A stretch of DNA of 64,000 nucleotides from Hondaea fermentalgiana (lineage: Eukaryota > Sar > Bigyra > Thraustochytrida > Thraustochytriidae): contig NPFB01000021.1 of NCBI GenBank assembly GCA_014084085.1, forward strand, positions 124,001 to 188,000, in the 5' to 3' direction. How positions within the stretch are numbered: position 1 is the stretch's first letter; each line of letters starts with the position of its first letter. Below, piece by piece: positions 1 through 12,004 of this stretch. Made by a program: the position numbers and the translations under genes. The notes under the pieces were generated by a model. That model was not told the DNA's origin. It saw only the letters and a list, made by a program, of their open reading frames with translations, and did not search any database.

Positions 1-3000
1 ACTTGGTCGCCCTGTGGGCAGTATCTCTTTGCGGAGGATCGCGTTTACGATGTATGGGCGCGCGAGGAGTTTTGTCGACTCCCAGAACGGGTCCCAATTG
101 TGAAGCCGCAATTCTGGCCAGCGCAAGGCAAAGGAGCATGGCATGTCTCGTTTGACGCGGACAATGCTTTCGAGGCCTCACGCAAGTCTGTTTTGCGCAA
201 AAAAGGTTTACGTCGCATCAAACTCGCCGTGCACGCTGAGGAAGACGCTATGGGGGAAGACGAGCCCGCGCCGGTGCATCTTGTGGCCAGCGAGGATGAC
301 TCGGGGTGCTTTTATTCGACTGCACTGACGGGAGAAAAGGTCATTTTACGCAGTTGCACGAAGGAATTAACGTTTGCGCTGCGTGGAAGAGACGAGGCGC
401 CCAAAGATCTTGCATTTTTTAAACACCACGATGCTGACGACTCAGAGGAAAAGAACAACAAGGACGAAGGCAAGAAAAAGGACAAGAGTGGTGATGCCAA
501 CGGAGAGGAAGAAGAAGAAGACAACGACGATGAAGACGAAGAAAAGGAGGATGCAGCACCCCGGTCAACTTCTCGTGCAGAGGATCTAAAGATGGTTGAA
601 CCAGAACTCGTTCACTACGATCGCACGGTCCAAGGTTGCAAGGGCGCCAAAGGTGAGTGCATTGCAAGTATCGGTGACAAGGGAGTTGTTGCCTACGCTG
701 CTTCGGATATGGTGGTGGTTGCGGCCTCTCGTGATGGCGCAGCGCGATATCTGCGAATGTTCGCTCAAGTCGTTTGCGTGCGTTCGTGTCCTGTCTCAGA
801 AGATGCTGGCTTTTGGTGGCTCGTGGCGTGTGACACGTTGTGTGTTTCGGTTTGGCGAATAAGCGTCAGCGAGGGTGCCTTGGCGTCTAGCGGGGGTTGT
901 GCGCTTTGGGCGCGCATACGACTAGAAGGCGCAAACGAGGTCGATGTGTCAAGTTCTGGCACTGTTGCTGCTGTAGGGGGCGATCATCACGTCCAGGTAT
1001 GGCGCTTGCAAGTTGACGAAAAGTACTCTTGCGGCGAAGGCTTGTTTGCGTCCTCGAGTCCCATCACGCATTTTCCTCTTGTGGGCACGAAGAGTCGAAT
1101 CAGCGTATTGCATGTATCTGGAGCGCTGGTCTATGTTGCTGAATTAGATGTGGAGACAGGTCACATTTGGGTCCACGAAACGGAGGGTCGCAAGTATCGG
1201 CGACGCCGCGCTGCGGAAACGTCCGAGGTGACGTGCTTGTGGCGAGACTGGTGCGGTGATCGTAGCGGTTCGCTTTGGCGAGTCGATGGTGCGCAAGCAA
1301 AGCTTTTTCTGCTGGAGAGCAAAGTACACGAAGGAACGGGTGTTGCACTACTTCGCGACAGCGTCTCTGTGAGCGAGAATGGTGTCGTGCGGTTGTGGAC
1401 AGAAAAGGGCGTTCTCGAGAATGTCGTGGCGAGCGAGGTCATCCCAGGTTCCGTTCATGGGGTATGTCGCGGGGCTATCGTGGTGGACGGGCATCGTGTT
1501 GTAAGCCTCGGGAGCACAAACGTAGAGATTGCTTCGGCGCACAAGAAGATCCTGAGTCTTTGCCGATCCCGAAGTGGACTATGGGCAAGCATTGGGGAGA
1601 TCGATGCCTCCGTGTGTCTCTGGACGAGATCGCTGAGCTTGGTAAATGAAGTGAACTTGGACCCCAAGGGCGCGTCGAAGTGCACGTGTGCAGCTTTTTC
1701 GCAAGACAGCGACTTGGTTGCGGTGGGAACGAACACAGGCAAGGTGTACATTCGCAGCGTCTCGAGCAAGCTTTCCGAGGATACGAAGACGCTCGCAAGT
1801 GGTGCTGCTGCCGCGGGTCCAGAAGCGAGTGCCACTGCAGTACAGTGCCTTGCATGGAGCCCCGCAAGCACCGGTAGCGAGTCTTTTCGGCTCGTTGTTG
1901 GCCTTGAGGACGGCACGATGGTATTCTATGACCATACATTTGGGCAGGTACGCAAACCGCTGGCGCCAAGAGGCGCAGCGTGGAGATGGCCCCCGCGGCA
2001 AGTTGAGTTTGCGGACGATTGTGAGATTGTGCGCATGCTGGATGCAGATGGCAAGGCTTGCTTTGCAGATTCTGTGTCTGCGAATCCGATCCCCGAGGAA
2101 ACATTGGACAAGACTTGGGTCGCTCCCGAGTCGGTTGCCGGCGTAGACGTGCACGTCTCGGTGCTACGACGCGGGTTTCCGGAGATGAGCCTGGAGGAAA
2201 AGGTTGACTTTGCCTCGGATGCCGTAGGAGCCTTGCAGGCGCGCGGCCGTCGCAGCGTGGTGGGTGTTACACACGGTATGCCGCGCCAGTTCAATGCGCG
2301 CGGCGAGCTCTTGCGCGTTGGCGGAGATGGTGCTGTTTCTTTGGACGTGGGTTCGGGTCGGCAGCGCGCTGTGGGGGCTGCTGTGCCCGATGTGGTTGAC
2401 GCTTGCGCATTTAGTGCAGATGCGCGGCTCGTGGCGCTCGTGTGCCGTGGGCCAGCACGTGTAGCGTTGGTGGTGGACACGGTGACGGGCGAGACCCGCA
2501 GTGGGCCGCATAAATTGGGTGAAAGGCTCGTCGTGGAATCGATTGCGGTCTCGGAAGGGGGCAATCTCGCCATGTTGGCTCGAAGAATGGACCAGGAGCG
2601 CGACTGTCGAGGCGACAATGACGATGACGAGGCTGAGGAAGAGGAAGATGCGACGGGCGATGATGATTTTGAAGCCGCGCGCGGGTCGCTCGTAGCCATT
2701 TTTATTGAGGCTGACACTAGCGTGCAATTCGAGCACGTTGTCCTCGAAGATGTCCGGGATCGAGACGAAGAAGTTGCAACGCGACGTGGCTGCTCCTTTT
2801 TAGACGAACGCTCATTCATGTGTCTCGGCGTGGCGAGCAATCTGCGTGTCGCTGTTGTGCTCAGTGCTCATGAGGGCGCGCTGCGCGTGTCGCGTGCCGA
2901 TACATTTTTGCACGAATTATCTGTGGTATCGTGCGGTCTCGCGGGCGACGTTGGTGGCCATGTGCACTTTTTGCAGGAGATGGAGCAACATTTGGAAATC

Positions 3001-3834
3001 CAAGAACTACAGCAAGAGCAAGAGCAAGAGCAAGAGCAAGAGCAAGAGCAAGAGCAAGACAGTGACGCAAAGAAGGAGGATGATGGGCAGACAAGCGTTG
3101 CTCAGGTCCCACGCGGATATCGTGGTGAAATATGTGCACATCCAGGCGCTGCGGTGAGCGCGATTTCACGTCAAAAGAGCTCGCAGGTTTGGGCGAGTGC
3201 AGACAGCATGTGCCGCGTACGAGTTTGGCGCAAGCGCGTCTGCATTGCAGATGTGCGCGTTGCTGAGGCTGTTAGCATGCCGGATCTGGCGGTGGACTGG
3301 GATGGCATTCGCATAACAACATTTGCGCAGCGTATCGAGTTGGAGGACCCTGACCGACCGCAGCCACTGCCGTTTTTGGGACACAGCAAACGATGCTCGT
3401 GCGCGACGGTGTCATGGTGTGGTCGGTTCGTATTCACGGCCGGCCGGGATCTCGTCATTCGGCGCTGGGATGTGAGCACAGCACAAGTCGGCGCGTCTGC
3501 AAGCTTGGACGGAATCGTGGTCTCGCTGGCTTATTGCGGTGCGCACATCTATGCGATAACGGAAGACGGGGTCATTCAAGCGCTGGACGCGGAGCATTTG
3601 GACCTTGCACACGAACTCAAGCTTCCTCGCGCAAGCCTTAAGGGCGTTGTCAGCGTACCAGGCACGACATCCGCTGTCACGCTTGTTGACATGGATGCGC
3701 AGGAGACCTTTGTGCTGCATACGGACTCATTCAACACAGTCGGACCTTATCCATTTCCATCGCAGGGGGCGCCAAAGGATATTTGTGTGCAACGGGCGCT
3801 CGTGCGCGGCACAGCCTGCATTGTGTTGCCTTGA
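1..3834 (+). CDS. WD40-repeat protein, 5' partial
   Basis: The frame is open from the first base of the window. The upstream codons read SPCGQYLFAEDRVYDVW, a typical WD-repeat strand, so the true start lies off the left edge and the GTG at 100 is not a start. Further WD-like blades are visible throughout, for example HVQVWRL, GVVRLWTEKG, ASVCLWTRS, CRVRVWRKR and DLVIRRWDVSTAQ, with the last near the C terminus. Two acidic low-complexity inserts (about nt 430-552 and 2620-2670) and an EQ-repeat (nt 3011-3060) interrupt the propeller region. At least 1277 residues are present, enough for two or more beta-propellers acting as a scaffold. No catalytic domain is visible and I cannot assign an orthologue; a nucleolar, ciliary or other scaffold role is equally possible. 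The stop codon lies inside a 30-bp tandem repeat. Confidence 0.85.
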   Translation, partial: TWSPCGQYLFAEDRVYDVWAREEFCRLPERVPIVKPQFWPAQGKGAWHVSFDADNAFEASRKSVLRKKGLRRIKLAVHAEEDAMGEDEPAPVHLVASEDDSGCFYSTALTGEKVILRSCTKELTFALRGRDEAPKDLAFFKHHDADDSEEKNNKDEGKKKDKSGDANGEEEEEDNDDEDEEKEDAAPRSTSRAEDLKMVEPELVHYDRTVQGCKGAKGECIASIGDKGVVAYAASDMVVVAASRDGAARYLRMFAQVVCVRSCPVSEDAGFWWLVACDTLCVSVWRISVSEGALASSGGCALWARIRLEGANEVDVSSSGTVAAVGGDHHVQVWRLQVDEKYSCGEGLFASSSPITHFPLVGTKSRISVLHVSGALVYVAELDVETGHIWVHETEGRKYRRRRAAETSEVTCLWRDWCGDRSGSLWRVDGAQAKLFLLESKVHEGTGVALLRDSVSVSENGVVRLWTEKGVLENVVASEVIPGSVHGVCRGAIVVDGHRVVSLGSTNVEIASAHKKILSLCRSRSGLWASIGEIDASVCLWTRSLSLVNEVNLDPKGASKCTCAAFSQDSDLVAVGTNTGKVYIRSVSSKLSEDTKTLASGAAAAGPEASATAVQCLAWSPASTGSESFRLVVGLEDGTMVFYDHTFGQVRKPLAPRGAAWRWPPRQVEFADDCEIVRMLDADGKACFADSVSANPIPEETLDKTWVAPESVAGVDVHVSVLRRGFPEMSLEEKVDFASDAVGALQARGRRSVVGVTHGMPRQFNARGELLRVGGDGAVSLDVGSGRQRAVGAAVPDVVDACAFSADARLVALVCRGPARVALVVDTVTGETRSGPHKLGERLVVESIAVSEGGNLAMLARRMDQERDCRGDNDDDEAEEEEDATGDDDFEAARGSLVAIFIEADTSVQFEHVVLEDVRDRDEEVATRRGCSFLDERSFMCLGVASNLRVAVVLSAHEGALRVSRADTFLHELSVVSCGLAGDVGGHVHFLQEMEQHLEIQELQQEQEQEQEQEQEQEQDSDAKKEDDGQTSVAQVPRGYRGEICAHPGAAVSAISRQKSSQVWASADSMCRVRVWRKRVCIADVRVAEAVSMPDLAVDWDGIRITTFAQRIELEDPDRPQPLPFLGHSKRCSCATVSWCGRFVFTAGRDLVIRRWDVSTAQVGASASLDGIVVSLAYCGAHIYAITEDGVIQALDAEHLDLAHELKLPRASLKGVVSVPGTTSAVTLVDMDAQETFVLHTDSFNTVGPYPFPSQGAPKDICVQRALVRGTACIVLP
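3011..3060 (+). repeat. Hexanucleotide (GAGCAA)n coding repeat
   Basis: Near-perfect 6-bp tandem repeat inside the WD40 gene, translated as alternating Glu-Gln. Because the unit is a multiple of 3, length changes would keep the frame. It sits in a linker between WD blades. Confidence 0.9.
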
Positions 3835-3930
3835 GAATCAATGAGCAGGATTGTATTGACTTGACAATCAATGAGCAGGATTGTATCGCCTTGACAATCA
3901 ATGAGCAGGATTGTTTCGCCTTGTCAATGA
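3811..3930 (+). repeat. 30-bp tandem repeat spanning the WD40 stop codon
   Basis: Three well-matched 30-bp units (3841-3870, 3871-3900, 3901-3930) begin ATGAGCAGGATTGT and end in a variant of CTTGACAATCA. A fourth, diverged unit at 3811-3840 covers the last codons and TGA of the WD40 gene. The array therefore straddles the coding end and the 3' UTR. Confidence 0.85.
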
Positions 3931-5652
3931 GCAATGTAGAAAGAGGACGTGGGCTTACCAAGCAAAATGGCTCACATAGGAAATAAATACATGCGAATTT
4001 AAAGTTCGTTCAGAGTATCGAAGTTACGCTTTGCATGCCTGAATTCAGATGCAAATATGTTTTTTTTGCTTATTACCCGGCGCTTAATTTTCAAAAATGT
4101 AGAAAAGACTTGGATGGCATTTGATCCTTATTGTCAACCATGGAAAATTTCGTGTTGATTCGTTGGACCTAAATTGCGGCAATACCTCTTATTTGCATAT
4201 CAGAACGGGTTGACTATACATGCTTGAAGCCCGTGGAATCATTGTTAGGGTCCCTCTTGGGTCCTTTTTCGAGTCGATATTAAAACACACGTGGAATTTC
4301 TTTACTTGTATCGCTTCTGCAACTGCGTTCTAATTCTTTGACTCTGAAAAGAAAGAATAGGCCGCAGGAGTGTGGATTTTTCCTTTTACACTCGTTCGAA
4401 GAGCATTTTTATTCGAGCAGGACGCGGTCTCCGGTGCCCGACAGACGCGCACTCACCCGTACGTACATGCGCTTTCCGAGTATATGAAGAATGCCCTGCC
4501 TCGTTGGTGGCTGCAGAAATTTCTTTCTCTCTCGATCAAAGTGCGACAATGGACCTCCTCTCGGTGATTTTCCCATGCCATGCCTCCCACTGCACTCATT
4601 CCTCGACCTCGTCGCGACGCAAGGGCGGGCTGGGGTTGGTCAGTCAGTTGCGCATGCGTTCGCCGATTTGTGCGCTGCCGCGCCGAGTATTGATCCTACC
4701 TCAAGCGCCACCTCATCCACCGCAATCCTCGTGGCTGGCTGGACGCAGCTGCAGACGGCGGCACGACGACCGCGACCGCACCTGGAATTGGCAGCGCTGG
4801 AGCGGGCTGTCTGGCTCCCTCCTGCCCGCCCGTAAGGTCCTGCCGCCAGGAAGCTGGGAAAAACGGCACCCATCCAGCCGACTCAGCAAGCATTCTTGCA
4901 GGTATAAGTACATGAGTACGACCCGAGTCAGCAGCAGGTGCGGTCGACACTCGACTTGCTTCCACTCGCATTTCGCGCGTGCATTCATTTCGCAGTCGCA
5001 GCTGATCTCTCCTCCTCCTCCTCCTCCATCTCTCCCTCTCTCTCGCGCTCGCGCAGCGCAGCACGAGCGTGCCTCGCCTTGCTTTCTTTCTTCTTACTCT
5101 TCCTGGCCGGGTCTCCGACCGACTGGTCACACGTGGGAAAGGCTGTGGGGGAAGAACGAGTGCGCGGCCGGGTCATTCACATCAGAAAACAGCGCGCGCG
5201 AGACACAATCTCGCGCGGCTTGAGGTGGCTCGAATTGGCTCGGCTTGGCTTGGCTTGGATTGGCTGCGCACGGGAGGGACGGGCGGGAGTCCAGGCCTCG
5301 GCGCGCGGCGGCCCGCTTGCAAGCTGCAGCTGCTGGCTGCACTGCCGGCGAGTTTCCTTTTCTTTTCTTTTCTTTTCTTCTCTTTTCTGTCAGGGGCGGA
5401 GACGCGAGGACAAGGTGAGGTCGTCGATCTTTGGCAAACGAAGCGCTCGCTCAATCGCTCGGCCCTCGCATCGCTGCGCGGAGCGCGCACGGGCGCGAGC
5501 TGCCGCTGCCGCTGCTGCTCCGACTCCGCGCGGACGGGCGCGCGGGCGGGAGGGCGGGAGGGGGAGAAGAAGCATGCGCGACAGCGGCACCGACCGAGCG
5601 CTGCTGCATGCTGATGCGTGCACGTTGCGTCCACCCCGAACGCTTGCGCCCG

Positions 5653-5687
5653 CGCTCCAGGCTCGGCGCCGCGCCGCGCCTGGAGCG
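5653..5687. repeat. Inverted repeat of the CTCCAGGC motif
   Basis: CGCTCCAGGC at 5653-5662 is repeated as its exact reverse complement at 5678-5687 around a 15-nt GC-rich loop, giving a possible 10-bp stem. The same core recurs elsewhere in this tract. Confidence 0.6.
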
Positions 5688-5816
5688 GAGGCAGGGAGGC
5701 GGCCGGAGCGAGGAAGGAGGGGCTCCGCGGCTAGGACGAGCGAGGAGAGGCGTCTGTCGCTCGACCTGCGCTCCTCTCGCGAGATGAGTTGGATCGAAGC
5801 GAGAGGAGACGAGACG

Positions 5817-5895
5817 AGATGAGATGAGATGAGATGAGATGAGATGAGATGAGATGGACCGCGAAAGCGACACGACACGACACGACACGACGTCT
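5817..5895. repeat. (ATGAG)n followed by (CACGA)n
   Basis: A GAGATGAGATGAG pentanucleotide array of about 7-8 units at 5817-5853 is followed after a short spacer by a CACGA array at about 5870-5893. Confidence 0.85.
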
Positions 5896-6830
5896 GTCGC
5901 CAGCCTCTTTCTCCAGCGCCTGCGACCTGTGCTGCACGCGGGCAGCTTCTTCTCCCCGAGAGAGTCCCTGCGTCTCTCTCACTCTCTCTCTTCCGCTCGC
6001 TCGCTCGCGAGATCGGTCCCTCACCTTCCCTCACCTCGCACTGCGAGCCAGCCGTCACAGTGCGGTCGCGGCCCGCGCTCCGACGCTGCGCCGGTCGGGG
6101 CTCCGGGGCGGCGCCGCGGCCGTTGGGGCGGATCGCGGCGCCGCGGCAGGGACCTGGAGGGGCTGCGGCTCCAGGCTTTAGGTTTGTTTGTTTGTTTGAT
6201 TGTGATTGTTTCTTTTGCGAGGGGAAGCGCTGGAGGAGCATGTGCGTACAGGCAAAGTGTCTATACGTGTGTTTGTTTCTTTGTGCGCGCTTCTCGAGAG
6301 GAGCCCGGTCCCGGCTCCGCCTTGCAGTGGCAATGGGTCGGCGGGCCGGTCGTTTGTTTTCTTGAGAACAGGCGAGCGGCGTGGCTGGTGAAGTGAGAAT
6401 GCGACTCCAGGCTTGCGGATTTCGAATTTTCTGATCTTTTGGTTTTGATCATTTTTGTTTTTATTTTTACTTTTCTTTTTTCTTTTTATTTATTTATCAT
6501 CAACGATTGCCTTTTTTTTTTTCGACCTGCACCTCGACCTGCATTTTCGCGCTGATCCTCGCGGGTGTATATCGCGTCGCGTTGCGTCGCGATAGGATCT
6601 TCGGCAGCTGCCTCAACGTGAAAGAGAAAGCTATACGCGTTCACGGCTGTGCATGGCAACGAGATTGATCGAGCCTACCGACCGACCGACCGACCGATCT
6701 ACCAATTGTCCGAGGGCCAGGCGTTCGATCGCCATGGCTTCGCTCGTGCAGCAGGGCACGCACGCCATAAAGAATAAATCCCTAGAGCCGCTCTGTTCTC
6801 TTACTCTCCGCGGTTGGCTAGCTGGCGGCG

Positions 6831-6850
6831 GGCCTGGCTGGCTGGCTGGC

Positions 6851-6887
<37 letters not shown>

Positions 6888-6897
6888 CTGGCTGGCC
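6831..6897. repeat. (CTGG)n tetranucleotide array
   Basis: Nearly continuous CTGG/GGCT repeats with a few CCTGG interruptions. An equivalent array lies just before the start codon of the gene at 41416. Confidence 0.85.
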
Positions 6898-7639
6898 TCG
6901 CAGGCAAGAAAAGAAGGGACATTAGACACACCGACGGACAGGAGGCACTCGTGGCGGATGCTCGAGATTCACGCCACGAGCCGAATTCATTCTCCAGCCT
7001 ACTGGCCACTTCCAGTGAGTGATCTTCAACGGACCGTCCGGCCAGTTCTCCACGCCGACCGATCAACCCAGGAAGGCGCGCTCCGCAAAAGCGGGAACGT
7101 GGCGTCTCATTGGCCTATTGAAGCGAAGGCGACAGGGAGGAAGAAAAAGACTGACGATGAAACATAGCAAGCAATCGCATTCTGGTATAATCAATCTCGC
7201 GCGCAGCCTGTTTGCGGGTGCGGGGCGCGCCAGGTGTGGGTACTGTGTGTGTGTGGGGGGGGGCTCGCATCGCGTGCGCCCAATCTTCTTCTTCTTTTTC
7301 TTCTTCTTTTTCGGATTGCGACGGAGCGAGGAGGCAGAAAGAAGCTGGACCATCGGCTCGTTCATCGGCCTCGCCTGGTCGTGCCTCGCGCTGCTGCGAC
7401 ACGCACGCACGCACGCACGAGGAACCAACTCCTCGTGGGCTCGTTCGCCGCCTGCGTTCTGCGTCCTGCGAGACCCGTTCGCCTGCATCGATTCGATTCA
7501 GTTCGATCCAATTCACATCGATTCGATTCAATCTTGAGATCGAGATCGTTCTTCGCGCCCATCCCTCGCTAGGTATGTCGGGCCTGAACAGCACAGCGAG
7601 CGAGCGAGGAAAAAAGAGTGCAGTCCGGGGCCTCGCGCA

Positions 7640-7698
7640 CGCGAGCCTGGATTCGCGAGGCCCTGCCGGTCGCGGCCCGCTCGTGCTCCAGGCTCGCG
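7640..7698. repeat. 12-bp inverted repeat with CTCCAGGCTCG core
   Basis: CGCGAGCCTGGA at 7640-7651 is matched by TCCAGGCTCGCG at 7687-7698, a perfect 12-bp inverted repeat with a 35-nt spacer. It is a second, independent inverted arrangement of the motif found at 5653-5687. Confidence 0.6.
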
Positions 7699-10600
7699 GC
7701 CCCGCTTCCTCTTTCTCTCCCCCTTCCTGGTCCTGCCTCCTTCTTTCCTAGCAGCCACATGCCAGGAGCAGGCCGCAGGCCATGGACCTCGCTCGCTTCG
7801 AGACCGAGGGCCGTCGGCTACATCGCCGTCGCGCGGATGCCGTGCACGTTCATTGTGCCCAAGAATCTCGCTCGCTACCTTGCCTTTGCGAGCGCCGGCC
7901 TGCCACGACTGCTCGAAGTCCGCACACCTATGCATGCAACTTTCCGTCCATCCATGCAACCATTCGTCCATCCAAGCCTCTGGAGGCGACGAAGACGCAG
8001 CATGCGACGCACAGGAGCGACTGCGCCTGCGTTTGCGAGCGGGGGAAATTGACTGTGAGTTGAACTTGGGGAAGAGGCCTGCGCCGCAGCCGCGTGCGTG
8101 AAGCGGCCTCGGCCTCGCGTGATGGATGGCAGTGGATGGCCGCGCCTCTCTTTCGTTCGGGGCGCATTGCAGTGCATTGTAGGGCAGGGCAAGGCAGTGC
8201 GTGCTGCACTGGTGCGCCTTCGTTGCTTTGCTTATGCGTGAGATCGACTCGTACGGGTGCGTGATGAACGAATGAAAGAAACCCCAACGAGCGAATGGAG
8301 GGAAGAAAGGGGAGCAGAGGAAGGCGGGCGGAAGCCTTGGACGCGTCGCGGGCTTCGGGCTGGGCGGCGTGACGATGAGGGTTGGGATCGTGGCGGCGGC
8401 GGAGGAGGCTGAGATGGGAGAGTAAAAAGGAAAGATGGAAAGAGAGACTTGCTTGCTTGACCTGACCCGATCAGAACTTTATTTTCTCTTTTCTTTATGT
8501 TCTTTTAACCTGCACACAACGCCTTCATCGTTGCCAGTACTCAGCACAGAACAGCACGTGCTTGCTCTGCCGGCCGGTGGCAGCGAGAGAGGGAGACCAG
8601 GCGGTTGGGCAGATGCAGGTGTGCGGCGGGCAGAACAGGGCAAGCAGCGTCGCTTGAAGCTTTCGTGAACCTCCCTTCTTCCTCTTCCTAGCTCGCTGGG
8701 CTGATGTCGTGTGTCTGTCTGTCTGTCCGGTCGCGTGAAGAAACTTGGGAAAAAGCTTTTTATTTTCCTTCTCGGAGGCTCTCCTTTTCCTTTCTACTTC
8801 TTCTTTCTTTTTCTATTTTGCTTCGATTCTTTTTCGTAGCCCACGTTGCTTTTTACTTCCTTCTATCCTCCTTTTTTTTTTAAAAATTAAATAAATGAGA
8901 CTTTTTACAATTTCGGAATACAAAAACTTTTAATCCTTTTTCATTCTTTCTTTCTTTTTCCTATTTTTCTTTCATTGGGAGTGCGCACACTGCGAGAGAA
9001 AGCCGGCTCGGCCGTTGCGCTCCGTACCGCTGCATTATTAACGTGCCCGACCTCGCTCGCCTCCCTCCCATTCTTGCCGCGCTTGTCTGCGTGCCTCCCG
9101 TTTGCTTTCTCTTACTCGCTTGCTTGCTTGCTTGCTTGAGAAACGAACTTCGCTTCGTGCCAGGGTGCGGCGCGCACGCACGCAGTGCAGCTGCGGGCTG
9201 CTCCCGGGCCGCCAACCTTCGCCCGCGCCTCTCCCTCCCTCCTGCCCGGGCTCCGCGCGATCATCACGAAGCAATCCACGCGGCGCGGAAGAGTGACCAG
9301 TGGCCCGCCCTGCGCTGCCTCCGATCAGCCGTCGACGAGGGCAGGGCCTGCCTACCTACCTGTCTGCTTGCCTCGGCCTGCCGCGGTCGCTCGCTTGCGT
9401 GTCTTCTCCGCCTCGCCTTGTCCAGCACGGGGCGGGAATCACGCGAGAAGGCGGGCGAAACGAAGCAGCCGTCGCGGCATTTGAGGGCTAGCGCGTCTAG
9501 CCTCGTCCACCCACTCTCGGTGCGCGAGCAAGAGAACGGAAGCAAGCCTCGAGCAAGTTCTAAGCAAGCCCCCGACCGACCGACCGACGTGTCCATCGTT
9601 CAAGCAATCGATCCTTCGAAAGAGCAATCACTCGATCGATCGACCGCTGGACTTGCGGTTGGCGAGGAGGAAGGAATGACATGAATGCACGCATCCTCTG
9701 CACCGATCTGTTTGACGGCCACTAACGCTACTCACTTCTACTTTTTCACGTATTCTATCTTGCCGGAGGCGGCCACTGCGCGCGTGAAAGACCGTTTGGG
9801 GAAAGCAGGGACTTCCATCGTTTACTTGACAGTGAATGACGCCCGGAAGCGAGCCGAGGTGGCGCGAAATGGGGGAGCTCCGCGGTTTCCGACGCCTCGC
9901 CGCGGCGCGACGCGGGCCTCGCGCGGGAGCGCCAGGCCGCGCGGCGGTATGCGTGCAAGCACGAGGCGCGCCAGATCGACCGCCCAGCAGCCAGAAGGAA
10001 AAACTTGCGCTCAATAACGCACTTGAGGCAGGCAAGCGAGCGTCTGCGCGGGAGGAAAGTCATGAGAACGGACGTGTTGAGAGAAGGAATAGACGCGCTG
10101 AGACCAGGAAGCCATCACGTCGCGTTACCGGGCGACAGAAAAGGAAAAAGCGGCGCGGCGCGATGGTTGGCTGGCTGGGTGGGTGGTTGGTTCGCTTGGT
10201 TGGTGGGCTCGAGGGAATCGAGTCAAGGCGAGTCTAGTCAAGTCCAGCCAAGTCGGCTCGACTCAAGCCGAGCGCAGCCAAATCACTCGCATCCCGTTGC
10301 GCGAGGCTCTCGCTTGAAACACGCCCGATCGGGACCCAATCCCATTCCCGAGCTCGAGCGAGAGGCTTCTCGGGACGCGTGGGGGGACCTCCCCGAAGGT
10401 TGAGGGCGACTCGCCGGCGGCGAGGATCGAGTCGCGGCCGCTTTCGAGTCGAATGCATGCCAGCGTGCATTTGTTTCAAGTTGTTCGACCGATTTGTTGA
10501 CCGATTCATGCAAAGCGCACACCACGCTCATCACGCGACCGCGTCAATCGCGTCACTCGTGTCACTCAGTTCGGCGCAGGGGCGGCCGGCACTGCGAGTA

Positions 10601-11733
10601 CAAAGCTGCTTGCAAACGCACAAGCCAGCTTGCTTTGCCTTCCCCCCCCCCGGCCAAGCTCGCGCAAGCAGCAGCACGGCCAGCGAGGGAAGCAAGGCGA
10701 CCAAGAGAAGCAGCGCCGCAGCCGGCGTCTTGCGGGGCCGGGCCGCTTGCTCTGCGCTTGCTTGCTTGCTCAGCGCTTCCTTGCTCTGCGCTTGCTTGCT
10801 CGCCTTGCTTGCATGGCGCAGAGTGCTCAAGGCTGAGCGAGGCGTCCCTGGCGGCGGCGTGCACTTGCATCGCGTCGCGCCGCGCCGCGTCGCGTCTCGC
10901 CGTCGTGTGTTGTGGTGGTGGGCGAGAGAGGTGGTGCCAAAAGCGGGTGGCCCATTTATCGGTGCGCAGTGGTGGTGGACCGTTGCGGAAGATGAGCCAG
11001 GAGATGAGATGAGGTGCAATTCGATTTTTAATGAGGTGAGATGAGCGGCGTCCCGGCGCAGCAAGAACGAACGTTCGCACGCACGCATGTTCGCTACGCG
11101 TAGCGTACAAGCAACCGCCCGGCGAGCCGGTAGCGCGCAAGCGCGCAAGCAAGCGATCAAAGCCTCCAAGCAGGCAACCTCTTTTTTGGCAGCCTGCCAC
11201 CGCACCTGCGTCCCGAGCTTGCGAAAAATCAATGAAAAAGAAAACGGAAGCAAAGAGGGTAAAAGCGTAAAAAAAAGAAAGGTTTTATACAAACCGGCGA
11301 AGCAAAGAAATGTCAAAGAAAGAAAGTAAGAAAGAATGAAAGATAGATGCGGGAGGCACTACAGTCAGGAAGAAGAAAAAGGGGGGAACTTGAGGGAAGG
11401 AAAAGGTGGCCACCGTCTTACGGGCGGAACTTGAATTGCGGATGAGCGAGCGAACGAACGAGCGCGTCTTGACTCCCCGATGGCGAAGCTGAGGAGAAAA
11501 AGCGTCCGTGCGACCCGGGATGCGGACGGACGCAGCCTGGAAGAGCAGCGAAAAAGTTCGGCTGCACAGAATCGCGTCTGTGTGACGACGTGGCGGGTGC
11601 GGTCAGGGGCGGCTGCAAGCGACATAGGAACAGTCAGCCCCGTCTCATTTCATGTCTTGCTTGCCACGGTTGGTTGGCAAGGCAAGGCAGGCCCAGTAGA
11701 AGTAAAGAAAACGAAAAAGAAAATGAATGATCG

Positions 11734-12004
11734 AACGAACGAACGAACGAACGAACGAACGAACGAATGAATGAACGAGAGATTAATCGACTAATCGTTC
11801 GATCGATCAAAACGAACAAACCTACAAGGAAAGAAACATTCGGAGAATCGATCGCACGAAGAACGGCAGATATGAAAGAATAAATGTATGAATGAATGAG
11901 GACGAATGAAAGAAAGGAAGAATGAGCGAACAAATGAACGAGCGAGCGAGCGAGCGAGCGAGCGAACGAACGATGGAACGAACGAACGAACGAACGAATG
12001 AATG
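11734..12004. repeat. GAAC/GAGC/GAAT tetranucleotide cluster
   Basis: Clustered arrays of GAAC (about 11734-11766 and 11966-11997), GAGC (about 11940-11964) and GAAT/GAAA derivatives with A-rich spacers. On the opposite strand these give the serine/arginine/phenylalanine-rich shadow frames, which I do not accept as genes. Confidence 0.8.

Noticed and set aside
3811..3930. Possible CRISPR array
   Set aside because: Units are contiguous 30-bp direct repeats without unique spacers, and the sequence is eukaryotic.
4372..6396. Overlapping long frames on both strands in the first gene-poor tract
   Set aside because: They have S/R/A/P bias, shifting overlaps and no conserved motif in any frame.
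6700..6760. GCGTTCGATCGCC as a tRNA T-loop (B box)
   Set aside because: No matching A box or cloverleaf arms at the right spacing.
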